NCBI GenBank assembly: GCA_035570275.1
Contig: DATMNI010000449.1
Coordinates: 1 to 64,000 of the forward strand
Direction of reading: 5' to 3'
Length of the DNA: 64,000 bases
DNA from: DATMNI01 sp035570275
GTDB lineage: Bacteria > Acidobacteriota > Terriglobia > Bryobacterales > Bryobacteraceae
Each line of letters starts with the position of its first letter. The stretch's first letter is position 1. Made by a program: the position numbers and the translations under genes. A model generated the notes under the pieces. That model made no database searches, was not told where the DNA came from, and saw only the letters and a program-made list of their open reading frames with translations. This document shows positions 8,239 through 17,010 of this stretch, piece by piece.

Positions 8239-10182
8239 ATGCCCAGTAACGTTGATCCGCCGAACGTTTATCCACCAAGCGAGGAGTTCGTCAAACATGC
8301 CCACGTAAAAGGAATGGAGGGCTACCGCGAACTGTATCAGCGGGCCGCCGGGCAGCCCGAAACATTCTGGGGAGAGTTGGCGGAAAAGGAGCTGCACTGG
8401 TTCCAGAAGTGGTCGCACGTCTTCGAGTGGAACCCGCCCTTCGCCAAGTGGTTTGCCGGAGGCAAGCTCAACGTTTCATACAACTGCATCGACCGCCACC
8501 TGGCCACGCATCGCAAGAACAAAGTTGCCATCCTGTGGGAAGGCGAACCGGGCGACCGTCGGATGATTTCCTACCAGGAACTTCACCGCCTGGTCTGCCG
8601 CTTCGCCAACGTGCTGAAAGGCCGCGGATTGAAAGCGGGCGACTGCGCCATCATCTATATGGGAATGGTGCCGGAACTGCCGGTGGCGCTGCTGGCCTGC
8701 GCGCGCCTGGGCATCACCCACTCGGTGGTCTTCGGCGGCTTTTCGGCCGAAGCGTTGAAGGCGCGCATTCAGGATCTGGAAGCGCTGGTGGTGATCACCC
8801 AGGATGGCGCCTGGCGGCGCGGCAAGGAAGTCCGGCTGAAGGACGCGGTGGACGAATCGCTCACCGATTGCCCGAGCGTGCGCGACGTGATCGTGCTGAA
8901 GCGGACCGGCGGCGCCGTTCCCATGAAGCCAGGCCGCGACCATTGGTGGCACGATCTGGATGAGGGCGCGGGCGAAACGTGCGCGGCGGAGCCTCTGGAC
9001 AGCGAGCATCCGCTGTACGTGCTCTACACGTCGGGCACCACCGGCAAACCGAAGGGCATCGTCCACACCACGGCCGGTTATCTGCTGCAGACGCACATGA
9101 CGATGAAGTGGGTCTTCGACCTGCACGACGACGACACGTATTGGTGCACGGCGGATATCGGTTGGGTGACCGGCCACAGCTATATCGTCTACGGGCCGCT
9201 CTCGGCGGGCGCGACCAGCGTGATGTACGAAGGGGCGCCGGATTTCCCGCAACCGGACCGCTTCTGGCGGATTATTGAAAAGTACCGGGTGAACATTTTC
9301 TACACCTCGCCGACGGCCGTCCGCTCGTTCATCAAGCAGGGCGACCAATGGCCCAACGCGCACGATATGTCGAGCCTGCGCCTTTTGGGCTCGGTCGGGG
9401 AGCCGATCAATCCGGCGGCGTGGGAGTGGTATTACAAGGTTATCGGCAAGGAGCGGTGCCCGATTGTGGATACCTGGTGGCAGACCGAGACCGGCGCCAT
9501 CATGATCGCGCCGATGCCGGGCGCGGTTCCGCTGAAGCCCGGTTCGGGAACGCTGCCGATGCCCGGCATTCTGGCGGAGGTAGTGGATTTGCATGGTAAC
9601 CCGGTGGCGGCCAACCAGGAAGGCTTTCTCATCGTGCGGCGGCCGTGGCCAAGCATCGCCCGCACGCTGTGGCGCGAGGCCGAGCGGTACAAGCAGCAAT
9701 ACTGGGAGCGCATCCCGGGCGTGTACCTGGCCGGTGACGCGGCGCGCCGCGACGAAGACGGCTACTTTTGGATTCTGGGCCGCGTGGACGATGTGATGAA
9801 CGTCAGCGGGCACCGGCTGAGCACGATGGAAATCGAGTCGGCGCTGGTGAGGCACCCAGCGGTGGCGGAGGCCGCGGTGGTGGGCAAGCCGCACGAGATC
9901 ACGGGCCAGTCGGTGGCCTGCTTCGTGACCCTGAAAAAGGGGAACTGGAACCACGAGGAGTTGGGCGAGGAATTGCGCAAGTGGGTGGCGCATGAAATCG
10001 GCAGCTTCGCCAAGCCGGAGCAGATCCGGTTTACGGATGCGCTGCCCAAGACACGCAGCGGCAAGATCATGCGGCGGCTGCTGCGGGAGATCGTGACCTC
10101 AAATTCGGTGACGGGCGATGTGACCACGCTGGAGGATCTGTCGGTGGTCACGCGGCTGGCAGCGCAGCACGATGAGGAGTAG
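8239..10182 (+). CDS. acs: Acetyl-CoA synthetase (AMP-forming)
   Basis: 647 residues, the usual length of Acs. Shows the ATP/AMP signature YTSGTTGKPKG, the acetate-pocket region TADIGWVTGHSYIVYGPL, DTWWQTETG, and the C-terminal PKTRSGKIMRR whose Lys is the known site of regulation by acetylation in this family. It joins acetate to CoA via acetyl-AMP in the cytosol. It follows an alcohol dehydrogenase gene by 28 bases on the same strand, probably one transcript. Confidence 0.95.
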   Translation: MPSNVDPPNVYPPSEEFVKHAHVKGMEGYRELYQRAAGQPETFWGELAEKELHWFQKWSHVFEWNPPFAKWFAGGKLNVSYNCIDRHLATHRKNKVAILWEGEPGDRRMISYQELHRLVCRFANVLKGRGLKAGDCAIIYMGMVPELPVALLACARLGITHSVVFGGFSAEALKARIQDLEALVVITQDGAWRRGKEVRLKDAVDESLTDCPSVRDVIVLKRTGGAVPMKPGRDHWWHDLDEGAGETCAAEPLDSEHPLYVLYTSGTTGKPKGIVHTTAGYLLQTHMTMKWVFDLHDDDTYWCTADIGWVTGHSYIVYGPLSAGATSVMYEGAPDFPQPDRFWRIIEKYRVNIFYTSPTAVRSFIKQGDQWPNAHDMSSLRLLGSVGEPINPAAWEWYYKVIGKERCPIVDTWWQTETGAIMIAPMPGAVPLKPGSGTLPMPGILAEVVDLHGNPVAANQEGFLIVRRPWPSIARTLWREAERYKQQYWERIPGVYLAGDAARRDEDGYFWILGRVDDVMNVSGHRLSTMEIESALVRHPAVAEAAVVGKPHEITGQSVACFVTLKKGNWNHEELGEELRKWVAHEIGSFAKPEQIRFTDALPKTRSGKIMRRLLREIVTSNSVTGDVTTLEDLSVVTRLAAQHDEE

Positions 10183-10217
10183 GCCTGGGAGAATCTCCCT
10201 CTTGCTTCGTGGCCTGC

Positions 10218-10583
10218 CTAGGCCTGACTTCCGACGGAGTGGCTTGCGCCGCTGTACTCTTTTTCGTCGAGCGTTATCATCGGCAGCATGCTCTCATTGA
10301 GAGCCTCTTCTTGCAGTCCGTTGACGATTCGAGTAATGCCGTCCTTGATCAGCACCGCGTTGAAGTTGATCAGCAATCGGAAACGACAAGGAACAACGGC
10401 GAGGCCCAGAAGTTCTTTTCTCTCAGCCAAGCTTTTAAAGGCAACCGTGCATTCTCGTTGCAACATGTACGAAGGTCTCCCGCCTTGCCTCCGCATGTAG
10501 ATCGCCTGCGCCCTTCCTTTGGGGGAGTTAAATAATAAGTTGGACATTTGAGCCAGGCGCACGAGAAAAAGACAGGATTTCAC
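10218..10583 (-). pseudogene. GxxExxY-type protein, decayed copy
   Basis: The reading frame ends with LLINFNAVLIKDGITRIVNGL, which matches the closing segment of the GxxExxY family (LLINF followed by a short strand and RxVNG). The N-terminal half that should carry the family's GxxExxY motif is replaced by unrelated sequence. The central part (MLQRECTVAF, ERKELLG) only loosely fits. The family is of unknown biochemical role. Confidence 0.45.
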
Positions 10584-10815
10584 GCAAAGCCGCGAAGCCG
10601 CAAAGGAAGAGCATAATCGAAGTCAACGTGACCGGGAATCCAGTGGCGAAACGGATTGTGGATGCAGCCTCTCGAGTCCATACCACTCTGGGGCCGGGCC
10701 TGGCGCCTCAAAAGTGGCCCCGATCAAGGACGGCATCACGCGCGTCGCTAACGGACTCCCCGAGTAGTCTTCTTTGCGCCCTTGCGGCTTTGCGTGAAAT
10801 CTTGCCTTTTTGACT
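10563..10815. repeat. Inverted-repeat-bounded unit containing a GxxExxY remnant
   Basis: About 45 bp at 10563-10610 and 10768-10815 are imperfect inverted copies; the core of one arm is GATTTCACGCAAAGCCGC. They enclose the internally deleted gene at 10628-10763. The size (about 250 bp) and structure are like a MITE or another non-autonomous mobile unit. Confidence 0.65.
10628..10763 (+). pseudogene. GxxExxY-type gene with a large internal deletion
   Basis: It begins with a good family start (AKRIVDAASRVHTTLGPGL) and, after a frame change, ends with IKDGITRVANGLPE and a stop. About 60-70 codons between the two are gone, including the GxxExxY motif. It sits inside the inverted repeat 10563-10815. 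Confidence 0.6.
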
Positions 10816-10838
10816 CCCCAGCTCCAAGCCGATTCCCC

Positions 10839-11100
10839 TTACGTTAAACGCCGATTATCCAGCTTATTGTTTGACTCCGCCTTTGTGCGCACACCGAGCC
10901 TGGAGGGCATCAGCTGGAGCCGCCAGTTATGCCAAGAGCAGACGCGTCTTCGATCGCCTGGAAGTACTCGTGTGCATCGAGAGCAACGATGGTCAGGCGT
11001 TCCCAGATAGTTGCCAGAAACAGCATGGCCTGATCGCCACTGACGCGCCATTTGCCCGGCATACGGGTGACGGATGCGTACACCTCGGCCAAACGATGCG
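10839..11100 (-). pseudogene. PIN-domain toxin (VapC-like), decayed
   Basis: Three pieces of a PIN domain follow each other in different frames: LAEVYASVTRMPG through AHEYFQAIEDASALGITGGSS, then DALQARCAHKGGVK, then a short tail. The first roughly 45 residues, with the first catalytic Asp, are missing; what remains joins the end of the antitoxin remnant almost directly. Without the N-terminal Asp and with two frameshifts it cannot be an active RNase. Confidence 0.65.
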
Positions 11101-11104
11101 CTGC

Positions 11105-11269
11105 CTAGCCTCGCTCCTTACGTAAGGGGGCGACGGGCCTAACGGGCCGCATCGTCATGATCTCACCATGTGCCTCCAATTCCAGGATATCGCCGGGATT
11201 CAAATGAAGCTGGTCCCTGAGCGGCTTGGGGATGACGACTCGCCCAGCCTTGTCGATGGTTAGCGTGGC
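11105..11269 (-). pseudogene. AbrB/MazE-type antitoxin without a usable start
   Basis: The SpoVT-AbrB DNA-binding fold is clear (TLTIDKAGRVVIPKPLRD, then LNPGDILELEAHG). The position where the start Met should be reads TGC, and no in-frame start lies near; the only ones are about 125 bases upstream, inside the divergent neighbour. Next to it lies the PIN remnant. This is a dead VapBC-type module. Confidence 0.65.
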
Positions 11270-11338
11270 GCACCAGTTGAGGCGATCTGGCTGTGCGCTT
11301 CCCCGGACTTTGGAAGAGCACGTGCTGCGATTCTGCCC

Positions 11339-12010
11339 ATGCGATTCTACTCTGGCGCCATAGGAATTCTGGCGCTGGTCTTTCTGAGCGGTCATCTGGC
11401 AGTAGCTCAACCGATTGCGATAGGAGTTAAGGGCGGCGTCCGGACAACAGACGACGCCAGCGGCGACCTGACGTCCGAGTCGAAACGCTACATCGTAGGT
11501 CCTATGGTGGAAATCCGCCTGCTCCTGCGCCTGTCCTTCGAGTTCGACGCGCTGTACCGGCGGTTCGGCTTCACAGGCTACACACGCTCGGTTTTTGGAA
11601 ACTCAGTCACGCGGGAACGGGCGAACTCCTGGGAATTCCCGATGATGGTGAAGTATAACCTCCCCGTGATACTGGCACACCCCTTCGTGGGAGCCGGCTA
11701 CGCTCCGCGTGCCATCCACGGCACCGACGTTTCGTCCGGGTCCTTTCTATCCGGAATCAGCCAAGACCCGCCGGCGAGCATCTTCACGCATTTCTTCAAC
11801 CAACGGTCAGACACGAACTATTCATTGACACACGGCTTAGTGGTTTCGGGAGGCGTGAATTTGAGTGCCGGTCACGTGCGGTTCTCGCCCGAGCTGCGGT
11901 ATGTGCACTGGAATGCGCCGTTCTTGAACGATTTTGGCGGCGACGGGAGCTTTCAGTTCGTCTCCAGGCAGGACGAGTTCCTGGTTCTCATCGGTCTATC
12001 GTGGCACTGA
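11339..12010 (+). CDS. Outer-membrane beta-barrel protein
   Basis: 223 residues with an N-terminal signal peptide (hydrophobic GAIGILALVFLSGHLAVAQ, cleavage after Ala-Gln likely). The rest alternates polar and hydrophobic residues in short strands (VGPMVEIRLLLRLSFEFDALY, GVNLSAGHVRFSPELRYVHW) and ends with FLVLIGLSWH, as in OmpA-like/PF13568-type porin-family barrels of about 8 strands. Its last 15 bases overlap the 3' end of the coxG-like gene coming from the other side. Function beyond a membrane barrel is unknown. Confidence 0.75.
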   Translation: MRFYSGAIGILALVFLSGHLAVAQPIAIGVKGGVRTTDDASGDLTSESKRYIVGPMVEIRLLLRLSFEFDALYRRFGFTGYTRSVFGNSVTRERANSWEFPMMVKYNLPVILAHPFVGAGYAPRAIHGTDVSSGSFLSGISQDPPASIFTHFFNQRSDTNYSLTHGLVVSGGVNLSAGHVRFSPELRYVHWNAPFLNDFGGDGSFQFVSRQDEFLVLIGLSWH

Positions 12011-12472
12011 ATCCGGGGCGGAGGTCCCGGACGCCTCGGCTTCCTTGCTCAGCTTCTCGAAAAAACGCTTGACCAGCATCTTGGATGTGGTGTCGATCAA
12101 ACGCTGGCCCACCGCCGCGATGGTGCCTCCCACCTGGACGTCGCCATCGTACTGCACCGCCGTCTTGCCTTCAGCGGGGTCGGCGGTGAGGGTCAGCACA
12201 CCTTCACCTTTCATAAAGCCGATCTTGCCTTTGCCTTCGACCGTCAGCTTGTAGCTCGAAGGCGGGTTGACGCCAGTGATCGTGACCTTGCCGTCGAATA
12301 GCCCGGACATGCTGCCCAGCAACATTTTCATGCGCATGGCGTATACGTTTTCGCCGGTCTTATCCAGGCTTTCGCAGCCGGGCATGCACTTTGCCAGTAC
12401 CGCCGGGTCCAGCAACAGCTCGTAGGCGCGCTCCTGGCCCACGGGAAGGGTGTAAGATCCGGCGACTTTCAT
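11996..12472 (-). CDS. coxG: CoxG-like SRPBCC protein (CO dehydrogenase subunit G family)
   Basis: 158 residues. Starts MKVAGSYTLPVGQERAYELLLDPAVLAKCMPGCESL, the standard opening of the CoxG/SRPBCC family, with an amphipathic C-terminal helix containing KRFFEKLSKE. In carbon monoxide oxidisers CoxG helps anchor the enzyme to the membrane; here it is the fourth gene of a molybdenum hydroxylase operon, 60 bases after the FAD subunit. Its 3' end overlaps a convergent outer-membrane gene. Confidence 0.85.
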   Translation of the reverse strand: MKVAGSYTLPVGQERAYELLLDPAVLAKCMPGCESLDKTGENVYAMRMKMLLGSMSGLFDGKVTITGVNPPSSYKLTVEGKGKIGFMKGEGVLTLTADPAEGKTAVQYDGDVQVGGTIAAVGQRLIDTTSKMLVKRFFEKLSKEAEASGTSAPDSVPR

Positions 12473-12532
12473 GTTGCCCCCAAGAAGAAACCAACACCGG
12501 CAGGAATGCCCGTGCTACTCAGACCCGTGCTG

Positions 12533-13378
12533 CTACGACGCTCTGGAAACGGCGGCGGCCAGCGCGCGCGCGGCGTGTACGCGCGCCAGATGGCGGCGGT
12601 AATCGCCGCTGGCGTAGAGGTCCGAGTTGGTCTCCTGGCCTTCGCCTACCACGGCGGCGGCTGCGGCCACATCGGCGCCGCCTTCAAGCAGCTTCTCGGC
12701 GGGCAGATCGCGAAAAGCGCGCGGACCCATGCCGGTGACGCCGATGCGCGCCATCGAAATTTTGCCGTTGGCGGTTTGGACGCGCGCCGCCACTCCCACC
12801 ACCGCGAAACCCGACGCCGGATGCGCCACCTTCTCGTACTTGTAGCCCTCGCTGCCCGCTTCGGCCGGCACCAGCAGTTCGACCACGATCTCGCCCGGTT
12901 CGATGGCGGTGGTGAAGGCGTCCTGGAAGAAGTCCGCTGCCGCCACGGTCCGATCTGAGGCGGCGGAAGCCAGGCGAATCTGGACTTCGAGCGCCAGCAG
13001 TGCGGCGGGATAGTCGGCCGCCGGATCGGCGTGCGCGATGCTGCCGCCGATGGTGCCCATGTTGCGCACCTGGATATCGCCAATGCTGGCCGCAGCCTCA
13101 GCTAGCAGCGGGCAGCGGCTGCGAGTCACCGGCGAAATCTCAATCTCATGGTGCGTGGCCATGGCGCCGATGTGCACCACGCCGGCCGATTCACCGATGT
13201 GGTGGAGCCCGGGCACACGCCGGAGATCGACGATACTACCCGGCGAGGCCAGCCGCAACTTCATCATGGGGATGAGGCTCATACCACCCGCCAGGATCTT
13301 GCCGGAGCCATCGGCGATCAACTGCAGCGCCTCCTGCAGTGTCGCTGGCGAAGCATATTCGAATTCATGGGGGATCAT
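12533..13378 (-). CDS. coxM: FAD-binding subunit of a molybdenum hydroxylase (CoxM-like)
   Basis: 281 residues with the two FAD motifs of the family: AGGMSLIPMMKLRL at about 31-44 and TIGGSIAHADPAADYP near residue 110. It passes electrons from the iron-sulphur subunit to an acceptor. Its ATG overlaps the stop of the large subunit gene (ATGA). A CoxM partner of the CoxL and CoxS proteins encoded just upstream. Confidence 0.9.
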   Translation of the reverse strand: MIPHEFEYASPATLQEALQLIADGSGKILAGGMSLIPMMKLRLASPGSIVDLRRVPGLHHIGESAGVVHIGAMATHHEIEISPVTRSRCPLLAEAAASIGDIQVRNMGTIGGSIAHADPAADYPAALLALEVQIRLASAASDRTVAAADFFQDAFTTAIEPGEIVVELLVPAEAGSEGYKYEKVAHPASGFAVVGVAARVQTANGKISMARIGVTGMGPRAFRDLPAEKLLEGGADVAAAAAVVGEGQETNSDLYASGDYRRHLARVHAARALAAAVSRAS

Positions 13379-15708
13379 GCGCGGCCTCCTTTTTGGATGA
13401 GATTCCAGATTTTTTCCGGCGTCAGGGGCATGTCGATATGGCGTACGCCCAAGGGTGAAAGCGCGTCCACCACCGAGTTCACCACCGCCGGCGAACAGCC
13501 GATGGTGCCAGCTTCGCCGACTCCCTTTACGCCGAGGGGATTGGTGGGGGAGGGCGTTTCGGTGTGGCTGGCTTCAATCCACGGCATCTGGTGCGCTTTG
13601 GGGAGCGCATAGTCGGTCAACTCGCCGGTGACAAGCTGACCGTTGTCGTCGTAGACCGCCTGCTCCCAAAGCGCCTGGCCCAGCCCCTGCGCCACGCCGC
13701 CGTGTACCTGGCCGGCGACGATGAGCGGGTTGATGATGCGGCCGCAATCGTCCACTGCCACATAACGGCGGATGGAGATGTCGCCGGTCTCGCGGTCCAC
13801 ATCGGTGACTACGATGTGGGCGCCGAACGGGAAGGTGAAATTGGGCGGTTCCCAGAAACAGGTGGCCACCAGGCCCGGCTCCGTGTTGGGCGGCAGCTTC
13901 TTGGCATGGTAGGCGGCGACGGCCATTTCGGCGAACGAAACCGATTTGCCGGTGGCTTCGTCCGTGCAAAAACCGCCGGATAGCGTGACCGTCTCCGACT
14001 CCAGCATCATGGCGCCGAACTTCCGGATCTTGGCCTTCAGCGTCTGCAGCGCGTAGTACATGGCCGTGCCGCCAACGGCGGTGCCGCGGCTTCCAAACGT
14101 GCCGATACCATACTGCACCACGGCCGTATCGCCGTGCACCACCAGCACGTCGCCCATGGCCACGCCCAGTTCGTCGGCCACAATCTGGGCGAACGTAGTC
14201 TCCTCGCCCTGGCCGTGGGGCGAGGCGCCGGTCATCACCGTCACCTTGCCCGTGGGCTCCACCTTCACGGTGGCCGATTCCCAACCGCCGGCAGGCAGCG
14301 CGATGGAAGGACCCATCGCACAGATTTCGCCGTAGGTGGAAATGCCGATACCCATCAATTTGCCCGCGCTGCGCGCCGCCACTTGTTCGCGGCGCAGCCC
14401 ATCGTAGTCGACCGTTTCTAACGCCTGCTGCAGAGGCTTGGCGTAATCGCCGCTGTCGTAGGCCAGGCCGGTCGGTGTAGCGTAAGGGAATTCGTCGTTA
14501 CCTACGAAGTTTTTCAAGCGCAATGCCACAGGATCCATCCGGAGTTCGGCGGCCAGAATGTCGACCATGCGTTCGATGCCGTGGGTGGCTTCGGGCCGGC
14601 CGGCGCCGCGATAAGCGTCGGTGGGGACGGCGTTGGTGAAGACCCCGACGATATCGGCCGAAATATTCTTGAACCGGTAGAGACCGGGCATCATCAGAAC
14701 CGACAGCGTGGGGATGGCGGGGGTGAGCAACTGGAGATAGGCGCCCAGATCCTGAATGAGCTTCAGCCTCATGCCCAGCATGGTGCCGTCGCGTTTGGCG
14801 GCGAGTTCGAAATAGTCCACGTGGCCGCGGCCGTGGATGGTGCACTGGAAATTCTCGCGGCGCGATTCCACCCACTTGACCGGCTTGTTGATCTTCATGG
14901 CGATGAACGCCATCAGCGCCTCTTCGGCGTACACGTTGAGCTTGGAGCCGAAGCCGCCGCCGACCTCAGGCGTGATCACGCGCAGCAGATTCTCCGGCAT
15001 GCCGAGAATGCCCGCCACCAGCGTTCGCAGCAGGTGCGGAATCTGCGTGGAAGATCGCAGCGTGAGCGATTTCTCGCCGCTGTGCCATTCGGCCAGCACG
15101 CCGCGGGTTTCCATGGCGGTGGGGATCAGCCGCTGGCTGGTGATGCGCTGCCTGACGACCACATCGGCGTCCAGAAAGGCTTGCGCGGTGTCGCCGCCTT
15201 CCTGGTGGAAGGTGAAGGCCACGTTGTCAGCCCACTCGGGGTGCACGGCGGGCGCGCCGGGAGCGATGGCCTTTTCGGGGTCGGTCACGGCCTGCAGCGG
15301 TTCGTAATCCACCTCCACCAGATCCGCCGCGTCCTGGGCGATGTAGCGGTCGGTGGCGACCACCACGGCCACCGGATGGCCGGCGAAATAGACGCGATCC
15401 TGCGCCAGCAGATGATGGTGCGGCACGCGCAGACCGGGAAGCGAGGCGGCGCACGGAACCGGGCCCAGGTGCTTGATATCGGCGCCGGTGAAGACCGCGG
15501 CCACGCCGGGCAGGGCGAGAGCGGCCTTGGTATCGATGCTCCTGATGATGGCTGCGCCGTGCGGGCTGCGGACCACGCAGGCGTGGTGCATGCCGGGCAC
15601 CTTAATATCGTCCAGGTAGGTGGCGGCGCCGGTGATCAGGCGCGGATCTTCCAGCCGGCGAATCCGCTTGCCGACGAGCGTCTCGGGTTTGGTGACGGTG
15701 GTGGCCAT
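13375..15708 (-). CDS. coxL: Molybdopterin-binding large subunit, form II CoxL / xanthine dehydrogenase family
   Basis: 777 residues. Contains the Moco-domain signatures GGGFGSK and GVGEAG, and the active-site loop reads AYRGAGR, which is the form II type; form I, the proven CO dehydrogenase, has AYxCSFR. So it is a CoxL-like aldehyde/purine-type hydroxylase whose substrate is not known, and CO oxidation should not be assumed. The gene order coxS-coxL-coxM-coxG is seen in many soil bacteria. It begins 4 bases after coxS and overlaps coxM. Confidence 0.9.
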   Translation of the reverse strand: MATTVTKPETLVGKRIRRLEDPRLITGAATYLDDIKVPGMHHACVVRSPHGAAIIRSIDTKAALALPGVAAVFTGADIKHLGPVPCAASLPGLRVPHHHLLAQDRVYFAGHPVAVVVATDRYIAQDAADLVEVDYEPLQAVTDPEKAIAPGAPAVHPEWADNVAFTFHQEGGDTAQAFLDADVVVRQRITSQRLIPTAMETRGVLAEWHSGEKSLTLRSSTQIPHLLRTLVAGILGMPENLLRVITPEVGGGFGSKLNVYAEEALMAFIAMKINKPVKWVESRRENFQCTIHGRGHVDYFELAAKRDGTMLGMRLKLIQDLGAYLQLLTPAIPTLSVLMMPGLYRFKNISADIVGVFTNAVPTDAYRGAGRPEATHGIERMVDILAAELRMDPVALRLKNFVGNDEFPYATPTGLAYDSGDYAKPLQQALETVDYDGLRREQVAARSAGKLMGIGISTYGEICAMGPSIALPAGGWESATVKVEPTGKVTVMTGASPHGQGEETTFAQIVADELGVAMGDVLVVHGDTAVVQYGIGTFGSRGTAVGGTAMYYALQTLKAKIRKFGAMMLESETVTLSGGFCTDEATGKSVSFAEMAVAAYHAKKLPPNTEPGLVATCFWEPPNFTFPFGAHIVVTDVDRETGDISIRRYVAVDDCGRIINPLIVAGQVHGGVAQGLGQALWEQAVYDDNGQLVTGELTDYALPKAHQMPWIEASHTETPSPTNPLGVKGVGEAGTIGCSPAVVNSVVDALSPLGVRHIDMPLTPEKIWNLIQKGGRA

Positions 15709-15711
15709 ACG

Positions 15712-16179
15712 CTATGCTCCTGCCTTCGCGGCGGTCCTTACGGCGTTGACAATGTGCTGGTAGCCGGTGCAGCGGCAGAGATTGCCGTCCAGCCCGTGGC
15801 GGATTTCCTGGTCGGTGGGGTGGGGGTTGTCGGTCAGCAGTTGCCTGGCGGTGATGATCATGCCGGGTGTGCAGAATCCGCACTGCAAGCCGTGTTCGTT
15901 CCAGAAAGCTTCCTGCAAGGGGTCGAGCTTGCCGTTTTGGGCGAGGCCCTCAATGGTGATGGCCTGGCGGCCATCGGCCTGCACGGCAAACATGGTGCAG
16001 GATTTGACAGCCTTGCCGTCGAGCATGACGGTGCAAGCGCCGCAAATGGACGTTTCGCAGCCGATGTGGGGGCCGGTAAGGCCCGCCACCTCGCGCAGAT
16101 AGTGGATGAAGAGCAGCCGCGGCTCGACTTCATCGGTGTAGCGTGTGCCGTTGATGGTGAGAGAGATCGTCCGTTTCAT
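15712..16179 (-). CDS. coxS: [2Fe-2S] small subunit of a molybdenum hydroxylase (CoxS-like)
   Basis: 155 residues from the ATG at 16179 (MKRTISLTING); upstream codons in the same frame do not look like the family. The plant-type cluster is CETSICGACTVML with the fourth Cys in KSCTMF; the second cluster is formed by CGFCTPGM and CRCTGYQ. It carries electrons from the Mo site to FAD. First gene of the cox-like operon. Confidence 0.9.
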   Translation of the reverse strand: MKRTISLTINGTRYTDEVEPRLLFIHYLREVAGLTGPHIGCETSICGACTVMLDGKAVKSCTMFAVQADGRQAITIEGLAQNGKLDPLQEAFWNEHGLQCGFCTPGMIITARQLLTDNPHPTDQEIRHGLDGNLCRCTGYQHIVNAVRTAAKAGA

Positions 16180-16281
16180 GTGCGCATCCCGAGCTTGAGG
16201 ATCTTTGCCCAGCGGATACGAAATTAGCAGAAATGGATGAAGAATCAAAGCGGGGGGCGGGGAACGGGGGTTGGGGGTCTT

Positions 16282-16680
16282 TCAATCACCGAACTGGGAT
16301 TCGAGCCGGGCGGCGATGGAATCCAAAAGCTGTCCGGCCGCCTTCCGGGCTTCTTCCGCTTCCGTTTGTTCTGGCGAATACGGAGCGCCGGGATAGCGGA
16401 AGCGCCAGGCGTACTGCGAGAGTCTCTCTATGCCGGCCAGGTGAGCGGTGGCGTCTCCCGCGTATGGCAGGCACATCTGTTTCAGTTCGCCCAGGTCGTG
16501 CGTCTTCTTGAACAAACCTCGTGCCAGGTGAGAACGGCTTTCATGCCTTTTTCCGCGCATTGCTGGGCGTGGAACAGCGCTTCAGCGGGCAACCCAGCCG
16601 CAATCAGTGCCACGCAGGCGTGGAGATCCGCGCGAGCCCGATCCAGCCACTCCCGCGTCTCCGCAGCCAGGATCTCACGG
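16282..16680 (-). pseudogene. HEPN-domain protein (HepT-like) with a frameshift
   Basis: Two frames together give one HEPN domain: first WLDRARADLHACVALIAAG and EALFHAQQCAEKGMKAVL, then KKTHDLGELKQMCLPY and PEQTEAEEARKAAGQLLD. The change of frame falls between about 16505 and 16530. No good start codon exists in the first frame either, although the end of the upstream gene offers a GTGA overlap in another frame. It would be the toxin half of an MNT/HEPN pair; as read, the product is truncated. Confidence 0.7.
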
Positions 16681-17010
16681 GGACTCGTACAGCAGCCTCC
16701 CTTCGCGGACGACCGTCGCCGGCAGTGAAGCCCGCACATAGGCTGCCCGTCCTTCGAAGTCGCTTTGCCGCCAAGGTATTACGTCCTTCGGCATGCCAAG
16801 ACCGGATAGAAGCGAGTAGATGTTGCCGCTGCGCATCCTCTCTTCCGGCGTATCGTCAGGCACCACCACCAGGAAATCCAGGTCGCTGTCAGGCCCGGCT
16901 TCGCCGCGCGCCTGCGAACCGAAGAGGTAGATGCGCACCGGCCTGTAAAACTCGACCAGACGCCGCGTCATCTCTTCGATCACTTCCTGCCTGGTGAGTT
17001 GTAGGTGCAT
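16675..17010 (-). CDS. MNT-type nucleotidyltransferase (MntA-like antitoxin)
   Basis: 111 residues. The minimal nucleotidyltransferase motif is complete: IYLFGSQARGEAGPDSDLDFLVVV, with GSxxRG and the DxD pair. In MNT/HEPN (type VII) toxin-antitoxin systems such a protein neutralises the HEPN RNase by adding nucleotides to it. The HEPN partner directly downstream is frameshifted, so only the antidote half may still be working. Confidence 0.8.
   Translation of the reverse strand: MHLQLTRQEVIEEMTRRLVEFYRPVRIYLFGSQARGEAGPDSDLDFLVVVPDDTPEERMRSGNIYSLLSGLGMPKDVIPWRQSDFEGRAAYVRASLPATVVREGRLLYESP

Larger units (their letters stand above)
10183..11338. other. Pseudogene-rich spacer (GxxExxY and AbrB/PIN remnants)
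   Basis: No intact gene is visible over about 1.15 kb. It holds a minus-strand piece of a GxxExxY-type gene, an inverted-repeat-bounded and internally deleted second GxxExxY gene, and a broken AbrB antitoxin / PIN toxin pair. The number of frameshifts shows that selection on this stretch has been lost. Confidence 0.65.

Noticed and set aside
13375..15708. True CO dehydrogenase
   Set aside because: The active-site loop is AYRGAGR and not the AYxCSFR of form I, so CO oxidation is not supported by sequence.
14581..16227. Plus-strand open frame of 548 codons opposite the coxL and coxS genes
   Set aside because: It is the antisense of strongly recognisable genes; its length comes from GC-rich codon bias, and its product is a Gly/His/Arg mix without motifs.
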